From positions 1 through 10,636 of the forward strand of contig CAZGIX010000168.1 in assembly GCA_964525785.1 (NCBI GenBank): a stretch of 10,636 nucleotides of DNA, given 5' to 3'. The DNA comes from JAQBDA01 sp964525785. Lineage in GTDB: Bacteria > Chloroflexota > Anaerolineae > Anaerolineales > UBA4823. Made by a program: the position numbers and the translations under genes. The notes under the pieces are model-generated. The model saw nothing but the letters and a program-made list of their open reading frames with translations. It was not told where the DNA came from and did no database searches. Below, piece after piece: positions 1-6,957 of this stretch. Positions within the stretch are counted from its first letter, which is position 1, and each line of letters opens with the position of its first letter.

Positions 1-368
1 GTGGATGTCCAGGAGTTGGATGATGGATCATAGCGACCACCGCTATTGGTATCTCCGCTGCCGGTATAGCCGCCCCATACGATCATCTCAGAGCCCGTCC
101 AGACGCCGCGCATATACCCACGTGGGCTGGGGGCGTTGGTGGTGCTGGTGGCAGTCCAGGTATCCGTATTGGGATTGTAGCGACCACCGGTGTTAGTAAA
201 ACCGCTCAGCGTATCACCCCCCCAAATGAGCATCTCGCTTCCCGTCCAAACCGCGGCGTGATGGGCGCGTTCGATTGGTACACCGTTGATGCTGGTATCC
301 GTCCAGCTATCCGAAAGGGGACTGTAGCGACCGCCGGTATTGAATAGGGAGGTGCCATACTGTCCGCC
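1..368 (-). pseudogene. C-terminal part of kelch-repeat protein, in the frame restored after a frameshift (runs off the left edge)
   Basis: When the minus strand is read in the frame that places a codon at 368-366, the kelch pattern of the upstream gene resumes at once with WGGQYG and stays open to base 1. It completes repeat 9 and gives all of repeat 10 (AVWTGSEMLIWGG, NTGGRYNPNTDTW) and most of repeat 11 (GVWTGSEMIVWGG, NSGGRYDP). The main frame ends instead in a low-complexity tail stopping at 206 with no kelch character. In the other repeats the + strand reads cccca-N-acgatcat, whereas here it reads ccccaacgatcat, so one base (T in the coding strand, making GTT TGG) is missing at about 371. 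The protein therefore has at least 11 repeats and its true C-terminus lies outside the window. A real mutation and a sequencing error cannot be told apart here. Confidence 0.85.
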
Positions 369-1680
369 CCAACGATCATCGCGCTGCTCGTCCACACAGC
401 TGTGTGGAAGAAACGCCCGGCTGGCTCGTCGGTGGTGCTCATCAGCGACCAACTTCCGGTGACCGCATCGTAGCGGATTCCCAGGCCAAAGAACTCCCCG
501 TATCCCAGCGTCGAGCCGCCCCACACGAGCATCTCCGTGCCTGTCCAAACCGCGCTGTGACGCTCTTTGGCAATAACCGGATCATTCATCGATGTAGGTA
601 CCCAGCTGTCGCTCTCAGGATCGTAGCGGCCCCCCGACTTCGCCTCGCCGGGACCCGTCCCGCTTCCCCACACGATCATCTCACTCCCCGTCCACACAGC
701 ATGATGGCTGCTGCGCGCCGAAGGGCTTTCGGAAATATCTGTTTCAGTCCAGGTGTCCAGTATGGGATCGTAGCGGCTGCCAGTGTTTAGACTGAATCCA
801 CTGCTGATGCGCCCTCCCCAGACGATCATCTCATCCCCGGTCCAGACTGCGGTGTGATTACTACGCGCTTGAGGTGCAATCGACGTATCCGTCGAGGTCC
901 AGGTATCTGAGTCAGGGTCATAGCGACCACCCGTATCGAAATAGGTGTCGCCGCTCAGGCACAGGCTGATGTCGCAACCGCCCCACACAATGGCTTCAGT
1001 GCCTGTCCATATCAAGGTGTGATTGGCGCGGGCTTCCGGTGCATCCACCAGGCTGGTTGGTTGCCAGGTATCCGTAGCCAGGTCATAGCGACCGCCAGTG
1101 TTGGTGGCGCTGATATTGTAGCCGCCCCAAACAACCATGATTCCGTCAGCCCATACTGCCCGGTGACCAACCCTGCCAGTCAGCGCACCCACCGTGCTCA
1201 GGTCCTGCCAGGTGTCGGTGGCTGGATCGTAAACGCCACCATCATCCCGCAAGATAGTACAGGCATTATTCCCTTGGGAGCCAACCGAGCAGCCTCCCCA
1301 GATAATCATCCGCTCCCCTGTCCAGATGGCAGTGTGTTCCATCCTTGCCTCTGCGGCGCCGGTGTTCGATGTCGGGACCCATGAATCGGTGAGCGGGTTG
1401 TAGCGCCCTCCAGTGCTCATATCGCAGAATTCTGTACTCTGGCTGCATCCTCCCCAGACGATCATCTCGCTCCCGGTCCACACAGCACTATGCAGGGTAC
1501 GCGGTGAAGCCGAGCCGATAGCTGCGATCGTTGTCCAGGTGTCGGTGGCGGGGTCGTAGCGTGAGCCGCTGTTCGTTCGACCACCGCTTCCTGCGCCTAC
1601 GCCGCCAAAGATGATCATCTCGCTGCCCGTCCACACCGCAGTGCTGCCAAAAACGCCTTCAGGCAGGGCGGGTGTCGGGG
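1..1680 (-). repeat. Tandem kelch-encoding DNA repeats (~150 nt period, at least 11 units)
   Basis: On the + strand, blocks such as ccagacgatcatctcgct and ccccacacgatcatctc, followed by ccgtccacac, recur roughly every 140-170 nt from the left edge to about 1650. They are separated by more variable sequence containing tagcgaccaccggt-like blocks. These are the DNA image of the kelch blades. The near-identical blocks make the region prone to slippage, recombination and misassembly, which bears on the frameshift near 371. Confidence 0.8.
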
Positions 1681-2119
1681 TCCAGCTATCATCCTGGACT
1701 GGCACCGGTGATCGAGACGGCAATTGATAGGCGCACTCTGGCGCACTGATCTGGGTGGAAAAACGTCGGCCTTCTACCTGCCACCACGTATCGAAATCCC
1801 GCCCAAGGCTCTGATCGGGGATATACCAGCTGCGCAGCAGACGGTCTGCCAGCACGGGGCGCGCCAGGCACTCAGCCACCAGATATGCGTCATTATCCAG
1901 CGCTGCGAAGATCTCGAACAGCACATCGGGCTGCCTCGAAGATCTGACCATGCGATCGATCTCGGCCTGTAGCTGCTCGCCGGTGATCGGACGCCGCCAC
2001 AGCTGTGCCAGTGCATCCGAGCGCCGCAGCTCATCTTCTACTATAGACCTGAGGACGTTCGGGGAGAGCACCTGGTTAAGATCAGGCTTGGGCTCCGGGT
2101 TCTCATCTGGCTGGAGCAT
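206..2119 (-). CDS. Kelch-repeat beta-propeller protein, main open frame (interrupted at both ends)
   Basis: This frame encodes 637 residues. The first ~125 form a helical, charged domain (PITGEQLQAEIDRM, AECLARPVLADRLLR) that I recall preceding kelch or hypothetical regions in many environmental bacteria. From about residue 150 on there are 45-57-residue repeats of the form HTAVWTGSEMIVWGG followed by NTGGRYDP.TDTW, eight complete and a ninth begun. These are kelch blades with the GG and the Y...W spacing of a beta-propeller, usually a binding scaffold. Three blades (2, 3 and 5) carry a Cys right after WGG and another 5-11 residues later, which suggests disulphide-closed loops and an extracytoplasmic location. 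The ATG at 2119 lacks a good Shine-Dalgarno. The true start is probably at 2368, beyond an in-frame TAG. The end at 206 is an artefact of a one-base deletion near 371. Partner and function are unknown. Confidence 0.8.
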   Translation of the reverse strand: MLQPDENPEPKPDLNQVLSPNVLRSIVEDELRRSDALAQLWRRPITGEQLQAEIDRMVRSSRQPDVLFEIFAALDNDAYLVAECLARPVLADRLLRSWYIPDQSLGRDFDTWWQVEGRRFSTQISAPECAYQLPSRSPVPVQDDSWTPTPALPEGVFGSTAVWTGSEMIIFGGVGAGSGGRTNSGSRYDPATDTWTTIAAIGSASPRTLHSAVWTGSEMIVWGGCSQSTEFCDMSTGGRYNPLTDSWVPTSNTGAAEARMEHTAIWTGERMIIWGGCSVGSQGNNACTILRDDGGVYDPATDTWQDLSTVGALTGRVGHRAVWADGIMVVWGGYNISATNTGGRYDLATDTWQPTSLVDAPEARANHTLIWTGTEAIVWGGCDISLCLSGDTYFDTGGRYDPDSDTWTSTDTSIAPQARSNHTAVWTGDEMIVWGGRISSGFSLNTGSRYDPILDTWTETDISESPSARSSHHAVWTGSEMIVWGSGTGPGEAKSGGRYDPESDSWVPTSMNDPVIAKERHSAVWTGTEMLVWGGSTLGYGEFFGLGIRYDAVTGSWSLMSTTDEPAGRFFHTAVWTSSAMIVGADSMAPPYSIPAVATVPFRIAGRIPASTVYQSNAPITPRFGREARCSFGGVIR

Positions 2120-2146
2120 GTGACGCCAGTAGACAGATTTGACAAT

Positions 2147-2368
2147 CTAGCGGCATGCCATCCTGGATTCAAAATCCAAAGCAAGCGATCTAGAAGTTGC
2201 GATTGCATCAGATTGAAGTGCCGATGTTGAGCTGGCTGTTGTATGCCATGCTGCGATTGGATTTAATAACAGGACCAGCAGGATGAGTAAGGACCAGATC
2301 ACACTGTTTCGAGGCTTCTTATTTGGATGCGCCTCTAGAAGGGATCCGGATCTATGGCGATTCTTCAT
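2147..2368 (-). pseudogene. N-terminal signal-peptide segment of the kelch gene, cut off by an in-frame TAG
   Basis: This short frame is in the same reading frame as the kelch ORF and is separated from it only by TAG at 2147-2149 and nine sense codons. It starts with a basic stretch and a long hydrophobic run (SVIWSLLILLVLLLNPIAAW), a classic Sec signal peptide or membrane anchor, as expected for a disulphide-bearing propeller. A strong Shine-Dalgarno GGAGG (2375-2379) lies 6 nt before ATG 2368. ATG 2371 is only 3 nt away and less likely. The residues across the stop (SRMACR, stop, IVKSVYWRHMLQPDENPEPKP) look like the conserved block that opens this domain in relatives as I remember it (Cys, then AI..VYW.HR..P.ENP.PKP). 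The stop therefore seems to interrupt one gene rather than separate two. A Gln codon (CAG) one change away is the likeliest ancestral base. Confidence 0.7.
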
Positions 2369-2374
2369 CATATT

Positions 2375-2379
2375 CCTCC
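2375..2379 (-). promoter_or_regulatory. Shine-Dalgarno GGAGG deciding the kelch gene start
   Basis: The minus strand reads CGGAGGAATATGATG. The GGAGG core is 6 nt from the ATG at 2368 and 3 nt from the ATG at 2371. This is the best ribosome binding site in the kelch region and supports translation starting well upstream of the ATG at 2119. Confidence 0.6.
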
Positions 2380-2516
2380 GCCATCCTCTATTTCACTTAC
2401 CCAAGAACGCTATTAAGGTCAGCATCTCGAGGATCTGTGAACAGTACCGGCACGTGGTGATGATTATCTATACGAGTCCGGAAGAATAATGGATGTGTTT
2501 GATTCTGGGAATGGAT

Positions 2517-3461
2517 CTAATCCTGTGGAGAGACAAATCTAGTGATTCGCACACTCGCAGCCGTCTGCTCAATCAGTTCTCTGCCCGCTACCGCAGTGCC
2601 GGGTAAGCTGGCAGAGGCAGTGCCGCTGGCAACGCCCAGGCGCAGCGCTTCAGGTGGTGCGGCGCCCTGGCTCAATCCCCAAATGTAGCCCGCCATGGTC
2701 GCATCCCCGGCGCCGGTCGGGATATCGACCGCTATTACCGGCGGCGCTGCCCACCAGGCCTGCCCATTTTGCGAAAGCACTGCTCCATCCTTACCGAGCG
2801 TGATCAGCACGGCTTGTACCATCATTTCATGAATGGCACCTGCAGCCCGGAGCGCATCTTTCGGGCTGCTGACCTCTATACCAGCTAGCTGTCCTGCCTC
2901 GAGCGCATTAGGCTTGACCAGGTACGGCCGCGCCAGGCATGTCTGGCGTAAAGTCTCCCCATCCGCATCGATCAGAGCCATCCCGCCGGCAGCCTGCACC
3001 GCCGCCACCATCGGGACGTAGGTGTCCGGCGGCACACCGGGCGGCAAACTGCCTGCAAAAACCCAGATGTCTCCTGATTTGGCTCTGGCGCGCACTTTAC
3101 TGGACAGCTCATCCAGATCACCAGGCAATACCGTTGGTCCCGGCTGGTTTACTTTGATGTAACGCCGGCTCTTCAAATCTACGATATGGACGTTGGTGCG
3201 CGTCTCACCCGCGATCCAATCCAGATCGGTCAGCACGCCCTGCCTCGCCAGCTCTTCCACCAGGCGCTCACCGGTCTTGCCGCCTACCAGCCCCAATGCA
3301 AGGCACGGCACATCCAGCATCGCCAGGTTGCGGGAGATATTGAATCCTTTACCTCCATTGTCTACCCGCACACTGCTGGCGCGCAGGACCCGGTCGTACC
3401 CTATTTCGGGCACGTCCAGCTCAAGGTCGAGCGCTGGATTTAAAGTTACTGTATAGATCAT
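2517..3461 (-). CDS. PfkB-family hexose-phosphate kinase (1-phosphofructokinase / tagatose-6-phosphate kinase type)
   Basis: At 314 residues it has the usual length of the FruK/LacC branch of the ribokinase fold. Such enzymes use ATP to phosphorylate a ketohexose phosphate, for example fructose-1-phosphate to fructose-1,6-bisphosphate or tagatose-6-phosphate to tagatose-1,6-bisphosphate, in the cytoplasm. Visible signatures are the start MIYTVTLNPALD, GGKGFN at 36-41 (sugar binding), AGSLPPG at 136-142, KPNALE at 183-188, TLGKDG at 221-226 and TGAGD at 249-253, with D253 the expected catalytic base. The start is the one typical of the family, but only a weak Shine-Dalgarno precedes it. It is the last enzyme gene of the cluster, 142 nt after the SDR, a gap with two small palindromes that might carry its own control. 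Substrate specificity cannot be read from sequence; a role after the FGGY kinase is inferred. Confidence 0.9.
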   Translation of the reverse strand: MIYTVTLNPALDLELDVPEIGYDRVLRASSVRVDNGGKGFNISRNLAMLDVPCLALGLVGGKTGERLVEELARQGVLTDLDWIAGETRTNVHIVDLKSRRYIKVNQPGPTVLPGDLDELSSKVRARAKSGDIWVFAGSLPPGVPPDTYVPMVAAVQAAGGMALIDADGETLRQTCLARPYLVKPNALEAGQLAGIEVSSPKDALRAAGAIHEMMVQAVLITLGKDGAVLSQNGQAWWAAPPVIAVDIPTGAGDATMAGYIWGLSQGAAPPEALRLGVASGTASASLPGTAVAGRELIEQTAASVRITRFVSPQD

Positions 3462-3564
3462 GTTCGAAGTCGACGTATTCCAGACCCTGCCTACAGAAGA
3501 ACTCGCAATCGATCGGCTCCATCTTTAGGGTAAATTACCTTGAGAATGATCTACCACACCTCGT

Positions 3565-3580
3565 AGCCGTTGAAACCGCT
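3565..3580. promoter_or_regulatory. Imperfect 16-bp palindrome in the gap before the PfkB kinase (possible operator)
   Basis: The + strand reads AGCCGTTGAAACCGCT, symmetric as AGC.GTT..AAC.GCT. Its length and symmetry recall LacI-family operators, but no promoter elements were recognised beside it. A second, perfect 5+1+5 palindrome (GGTAA-A-TTACC, 3529-3539) lies in the same gap. Both could be chance. Confidence 0.2.
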
Positions 3581-3603
3581 CTGCTAGGAATGCATCGCTG
3601 GAG

Positions 3604-4365
3604 CTACTGGGTTGTATAACCTCCATCGATGCTCAAGATCGAGCCGGTGGCATAACCTGCTTCGTCGCTCGCCATCAACAGGATGGCTGCTGCGATCTCC
3701 TCCACTCTACCCAACCGGTTCAGCGGGCGCTGGCTTTCAAGCTTACGGCGTGCATCTGCAGGGTCTGCGGCGCGCTCGACCGCCTGGCGCACCAAAGGAG
3801 TATCCGTTGTGCCCGGGCAGACGCTGTTTACCCGCACACCGTAGCGCGCCAGATCTACGGCGCAGCTGCGTGTCAGCATAATGAGGCCGGCTTTGGAGGT
3901 GTTATATGCTACCTGCCCGGCGATTCCCACCAGGCCTGCTTCGGATGCAACGTTGACGATCACACCGCTCCCCTGGCGCACCATCACTTCTGCGGAGTAC
4001 TTCGAGCACAAGAACGCACCAGTAAGATTGACATGCAATATGCGCTCCCAGTCGGCAAGGTCCGTTCCCAGGATATCCGCCTGGATGTACATCCCGGCAT
4101 TGTTGACGAGCACATCCAGCCTGCCCCAATGCCGTACCACCTGGTTCACCATTTCTTTTACCTGGGCCTCATCAGAGACATCGCAGGCAAAGAAAGCCGC
4201 CTCGCCCGGTAGGTCGTTGGTATCCTGCACACATTGCTGCCCAGCAGCTGTATTGATATCTACTACCGCCACACGCGCCTTTTCTCGGGCAAAAGCCAGT
4301 GCCGCTGCTTTGCCGATACCCATCGCCGCGCCGGTTATCGCAACTACCTTATTTCCGAAGCTCAT
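3604..4365 (-). CDS. Short-chain dehydrogenase/reductase, NAD-type (classical SDR)
   Basis: The protein has 253 residues, the standard classical SDR length. Motifs are TGAAMGIG at 11-18 (cofactor loop), D36 at the end of strand beta-2 (binds the adenosine ribose hydroxyls, so NAD(H) preference), NNAG at 88-91, and the tetrad N113, S141, Y154, K158 (YNTSK). The C-terminus SIDGGYTTQ is typical of sugar/polyol or 3-oxoacyl reductases. A longer frame reaches 4596, but the ATG at 4365 is the start because the glycine motif then begins at residue 11. AAGGA lies about 9 nt upstream, and the extension would overlap the kinase gene in another frame. It follows the FGGY kinase after 136 nt holding a strong hairpin. 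A role as an NAD-dependent polyol or sugar dehydrogenase is inferred from context; the family alone does not give a substrate. Confidence 0.9.
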   Translation of the reverse strand: MSFGNKVVAITGAAMGIGKAAALAFAREKARVAVVDINTAAGQQCVQDTNDLPGEAAFFACDVSDEAQVKEMVNQVVRHWGRLDVLVNNAGMYIQADILGTDLADWERILHVNLTGAFLCSKYSAEVMVRQGSGVIVNVASEAGLVGIAGQVAYNTSKAGLIMLTRSCAVDLARYGVRVNSVCPGTTDTPLVRQAVERAADPADARRKLESQRPLNRLGRVEEIAAAILLMASDEAGYATGSILSIDGGYTTQ

Positions 4366-4403
4366 ATCTAGGCTTCCTTCTTCGTGCGAACCTACCTTTG
4401 AGA

Positions 4404-4438
4404 CAGATCCTGCGAATCGTCGCCATCCGCAGGATCTG
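4404..4438. repeat. Perfect 11-bp inverted repeat with 13-nt loop between FGGY kinase and SDR genes
   Basis: CAGATCCTGCG (4404-4414) is the exact reverse complement of CGCAGGATCTG (4428-4438). In the minus-strand message this forms a stable hairpin in the kinase-SDR intergenic region. It is not followed by a U tract, so it is not a classic intrinsic terminator. It could stabilise or help process the mRNA between two halves of the operon, or be a protein-binding site. Confidence 0.75.
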
Positions 4439-4501
4439 AGTACCCGGTCGTTATGTTCCGCGAGGGGTAAGATCCTCCAAGAATCAATCTGCTTGAGCAG
4501 A

Positions 4502-6043
4502 TCAGGTTCTGAACTGCACGGATGCGCTCGCCAATTGGGCTTGCCACTGGATGTACTCTGCCACGATTGGCTGGTAGGTGGCGTGGGTGGCAGCATCGGG
4601 TTTTAGCAAGGAACCCGCCGGTCTAGCATGCTCGTAAGCCACACCTGCCAGGTCATCGAACACGCCAGCGGCCTTGCCAGCGATAATGGCGCTGCCCCAG
4701 GAGCCAAACTCGCTGCCGCGCAACGGCTGGTAGGGCACGCCCAGTACATCGGCTTTGATCTGGTTCCAGACCAGGCTGCGCGCTCCTCCGCCTACCACAC
4801 GCGCTTCGAATAAGCTCAAGTCCGGTATCAGCTCGCGCAAGATACCAAGGTAGTATGCATACTCGTAAGCCACACTCTCCACCACCGAGCGGGTGAAATG
4901 AGCCTGGGTGTGCCCCCACGAAAAGCCCGACCAGGCGCCGCGCATCTGCGGTGATGCCGGGCAGATCCGCCCTCCCAGGTGAGGCGAGAACAGCAGCCCA
5001 TCCGAGCCGGGGGGCACGCTGGCAGCCTGCGCAATCATCTCGTCATACAGGTCAGATGGCAGCTCTTGCGCCTCGCCGCGCAGCCGGTTGAAGAACTGGT
5101 CGCGGAACCAGCGCAGGGCGATCCCCCCTCCGGCGATATAGGCTAGCGGATTCCACAGGCCTGGGATGACAGACCGCATGGTCAGCAGGGCGCGGTTCTT
5201 CACATCGGCAACATACGTATCGGTGCAGCCCGCCAGCACCGCCGCAGTGCCCGCCACATCGAACAGCATACCCGCCCGGGTGATGCCGCCGCCCAGCGCG
5301 CTGGCAGCCGTATCGCCACATCCCGCAGCGATAACGGTGCCCGGCGCCAATCCAAAGTCACGCGCAGCTGCACTGGTCACTTCCCCAACCACATGCCAGG
5401 GCTCGACGATGCGCGGCAGCTTTTCCAAGTCCACGCCCATCAGCCCAACGAGCTCTTCAGACCAGCGCCCGTTGTTGGCATCGCTGAGACCTGAGAAGTG
5501 GATGAAGGTGTAATCCATGAAGGCGTCTTCGCCCTTCAGCCCAGCCATTTTCCCCGCCACATAGCCTGCGGGCGTGACAAACTTTACAATGCGGCGGTAA
5601 GCCTCCGGCTGTTCTTCCTTCCACCACAGGTGTTTTGATCCGTGATTGCAGGTAGGTGGGCAGCCTGTCAGGCGCGTAACTAGGTCGCCATGCTGCTGGT
5701 CAATGTATTCAATGTACGGCTGGCAGCGCATGTCCAGCCACGAGTCGAAGCGGGTTGCCGGGTTGAAGTCCTCATCCACCGTCCCGATGCCAGCCATCTG
5801 GCTGTCGAAGGCAATGGCGGCTACCTGGCGCGCATCGATGCCGCTCTTCGCCAGGCAATCTTTGGCAGTCTGCGCAGCAGTGCTGTAGAAATCATCGCTT
5901 TCCTGCTCCACTACACCCGGTCTCGGGTAGAAAAGCGGAACTTCCAGGGTAGAATCTGCCACCAATTGTCCATCGATGGTGTAAAGGGCAGATTTCGTGC
6001 TGCTGGTGCCTAGGTCAACGCCGATGAGGTACTTCATAGTCAC
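4502..6043 (-). CDS. FGGY-family carbohydrate kinase, xylulokinase-like
   Basis: At 513 residues it matches the ~500-residue FGGY kinases, which transfer phosphate from ATP to ketoses or polyols (xylulose, ribulose, fuculose, glycerol). Visible features: DLGTSSTK at 10-17 (phosphate loop of the N-terminal actin-like domain), SQMAGIG at 81-87 where xylulokinases usually have QMHG, WLDMR at 102-106, GCGDTAASALG at 241-251 with D244 as the expected catalytic base, GGGARS at 418-423 (adenine pocket) and GSEFGSWGSA at 443-452 (second FGGY signature). Translation probably starts at GTG 6043, because AAGGA is about 9 nt before it and 15 nt before the in-frame ATG at 6037. It lies 53 nt after the epimerase gene. 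Phosphorylation of the epimerase product is the natural inference, for instance D-xylulose to xylulose-5-phosphate, but related kinases accept other ketoses, so no symbol is given. Confidence 0.92.
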   Translation of the reverse strand: MTMKYLIGVDLGTSSTKSALYTIDGQLVADSTLEVPLFYPRPGVVEQESDDFYSTAAQTAKDCLAKSGIDARQVAAIAFDSQMAGIGTVDEDFNPATRFDSWLDMRCQPYIEYIDQQHGDLVTRLTGCPPTCNHGSKHLWWKEEQPEAYRRIVKFVTPAGYVAGKMAGLKGEDAFMDYTFIHFSGLSDANNGRWSEELVGLMGVDLEKLPRIVEPWHVVGEVTSAAARDFGLAPGTVIAAGCGDTAASALGGGITRAGMLFDVAGTAAVLAGCTDTYVADVKNRALLTMRSVIPGLWNPLAYIAGGGIALRWFRDQFFNRLRGEAQELPSDLYDEMIAQAASVPPGSDGLLFSPHLGGRICPASPQMRGAWSGFSWGHTQAHFTRSVVESVAYEYAYYLGILRELIPDLSLFEARVVGGGARSLVWNQIKADVLGVPYQPLRGSEFGSWGSAIIAGKAAGVFDDLAGVAYEHARPAGSLLKPDAATHATYQPIVAEYIQWQAQLASASVQFRT

Positions 6044-6096
6044 AAGCAGTCTTCCTTAAAAATCAAAGTAGTTTGGGTCGGCTCCGATGTAAAAGT

Positions 6097-6924
6097 CTAC
6101 AGGTTGACCTTCTCCGACCGCTCCCGCATAAACTTCAAGCCCTCCACCGCCAGCATTTCCGGCGTCTGCTTTGGAGCCCGCCACACCCCCGAAAAGTTCT
6201 CCGAGAACGATTCTAGGGCTAGCGATCCGGTATAGCCGGCATCCTTTAATCCTCTGAAGACCTGCTCCCAGGTCACTGTCCCGGTGCCCACCTGGCCGCG
6301 ATGGCTCTCACTGATGTGGATGTACCCGACCACATCCGCGCAAGCGACCAGCGAATCGTAAAAATTCTCCTCTTCGATATTCATGTGGAAGGTGTCTGCA
6401 TGCAGCTGCAGGTTGTCAGCCCGGGTTGCCTTGATCGTCGCCCGCCCATCTGCCAGCGAATTGTACAGGTATGTCTCGTAGCGGTTGACGCACTCCAACC
6501 CGAGGGTGATGCCGCGCTTTCTGGCCTCCAGGCACACATCTCCAAGCGTATCGGCTACGATCTGCCGTTCGGCAGCGGTCGGCGGGTTCCCGGTGAACAC
6601 TCCACCTGCAAAAGCGATACATCCGCTCAGATAAGTGCCTCCGATGGCGTCCAGGTTCTCTAACACCATGAGCAGAAACTTGCGCGCTTTCTTGGGGAAC
6701 TGGGGCATGTGCACCGACCTGGGTAGGACCGTCGAGCCCGTTGCCCAGATACCTGCCTTCTCCAGAGCTTTTTTGACCGGCTTGAATTCGAACAGCTCCG
6801 GTCGCATCAATGGGATCTCGATAAAATCGAATCCCAGCCGCCCGGCCTCTGCAATCGCTGCGGCGCCTTTTTCACTTGTCCAATCATCGATCCAGTTGAA
6901 TGCATTGACTCCAAATTTCGTCAT
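6097..6924 (-). CDS. Sugar 3-epimerase / isomerase, D-tagatose 3-epimerase family (AP-endonuclease-2-like TIM barrel)
   Basis: This is a 275-residue TIM barrel. The metal ligands E144, D177, H203 and E238, plus H180 and R209, all fall exactly 8 positions before residues I recall for Pseudomonas cichorii D-tagatose 3-epimerase (E152, D185, H211, E246, H188, R217). The surrounding motifs LECVNRYETYLYN, HADTFHMNIEE, HISESHRG and ALESFSE fit too. Such enzymes use a Mn or Co ion and two glutamates to invert C3 of ketoses (tagatose/sorbose, fructose/allulose, ribulose/xylulose). The frame opens at GTG 6930, but ATG 6924 is preferred since AGAGG (6930-6934) sits 5 nt before it and overlaps the GTG. 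It lies about 33 nt after the dehydrogenase and 53 nt before the kinase. Exact substrate is open; some family members are isomerases instead. Confidence 0.88.
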   Translation of the reverse strand: MTKFGVNAFNWIDDWTSEKGAAAIAEAGRLGFDFIEIPLMRPELFEFKPVKKALEKAGIWATGSTVLPRSVHMPQFPKKARKFLLMVLENLDAIGGTYLSGCIAFAGGVFTGNPPTAAERQIVADTLGDVCLEARKRGITLGLECVNRYETYLYNSLADGRATIKATRADNLQLHADTFHMNIEEENFYDSLVACADVVGYIHISESHRGQVGTGTVTWEQVFRGLKDAGYTGSLALESFSENFSGVWRAPKQTPEMLAVEGLKFMRERSEKVNL

Positions 6925-6957
6925 AACCACCTCTAAGTATAAGGAAGGGCTGTATGC

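Noticed and set aside
1..1680. CRISPR-like regularly spaced repeats
   Set aside because: The period is about 150 nt, the repeats are degenerate and they translate to kelch blades.
5..1972. Plus-strand open frames opposite the kelch gene
   Set aside because: They are complements of the repetitive kelch codons, with Arg/Trp/Pro-rich products, no ribosome binding sites and no recognisable domains.
2372..2516. Terminator or promoter between the PfkB kinase and the kelch gene
   Set aside because: No stem with a U tract and no convincing -35/-10 pair was found on the minus strand, so the kelch gene's transcription is left open.
4366..4596. Longer N-terminus for the SDR, giving 330 residues
   Set aside because: The extra 77 residues are Pro/Ser/Trp-rich without family resemblance and overlap the FGGY kinase in another frame. 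The ATG at 4365 has AAGGA upstream and puts the TGxxxGIG motif at the normal position.
3881..4606. 241-codon plus-strand open frame
   Set aside because: It lies opposite the SDR and the end of the kinase gene, both well supported by motifs. Its product is Thr/Ser/Pro-rich with no family character.
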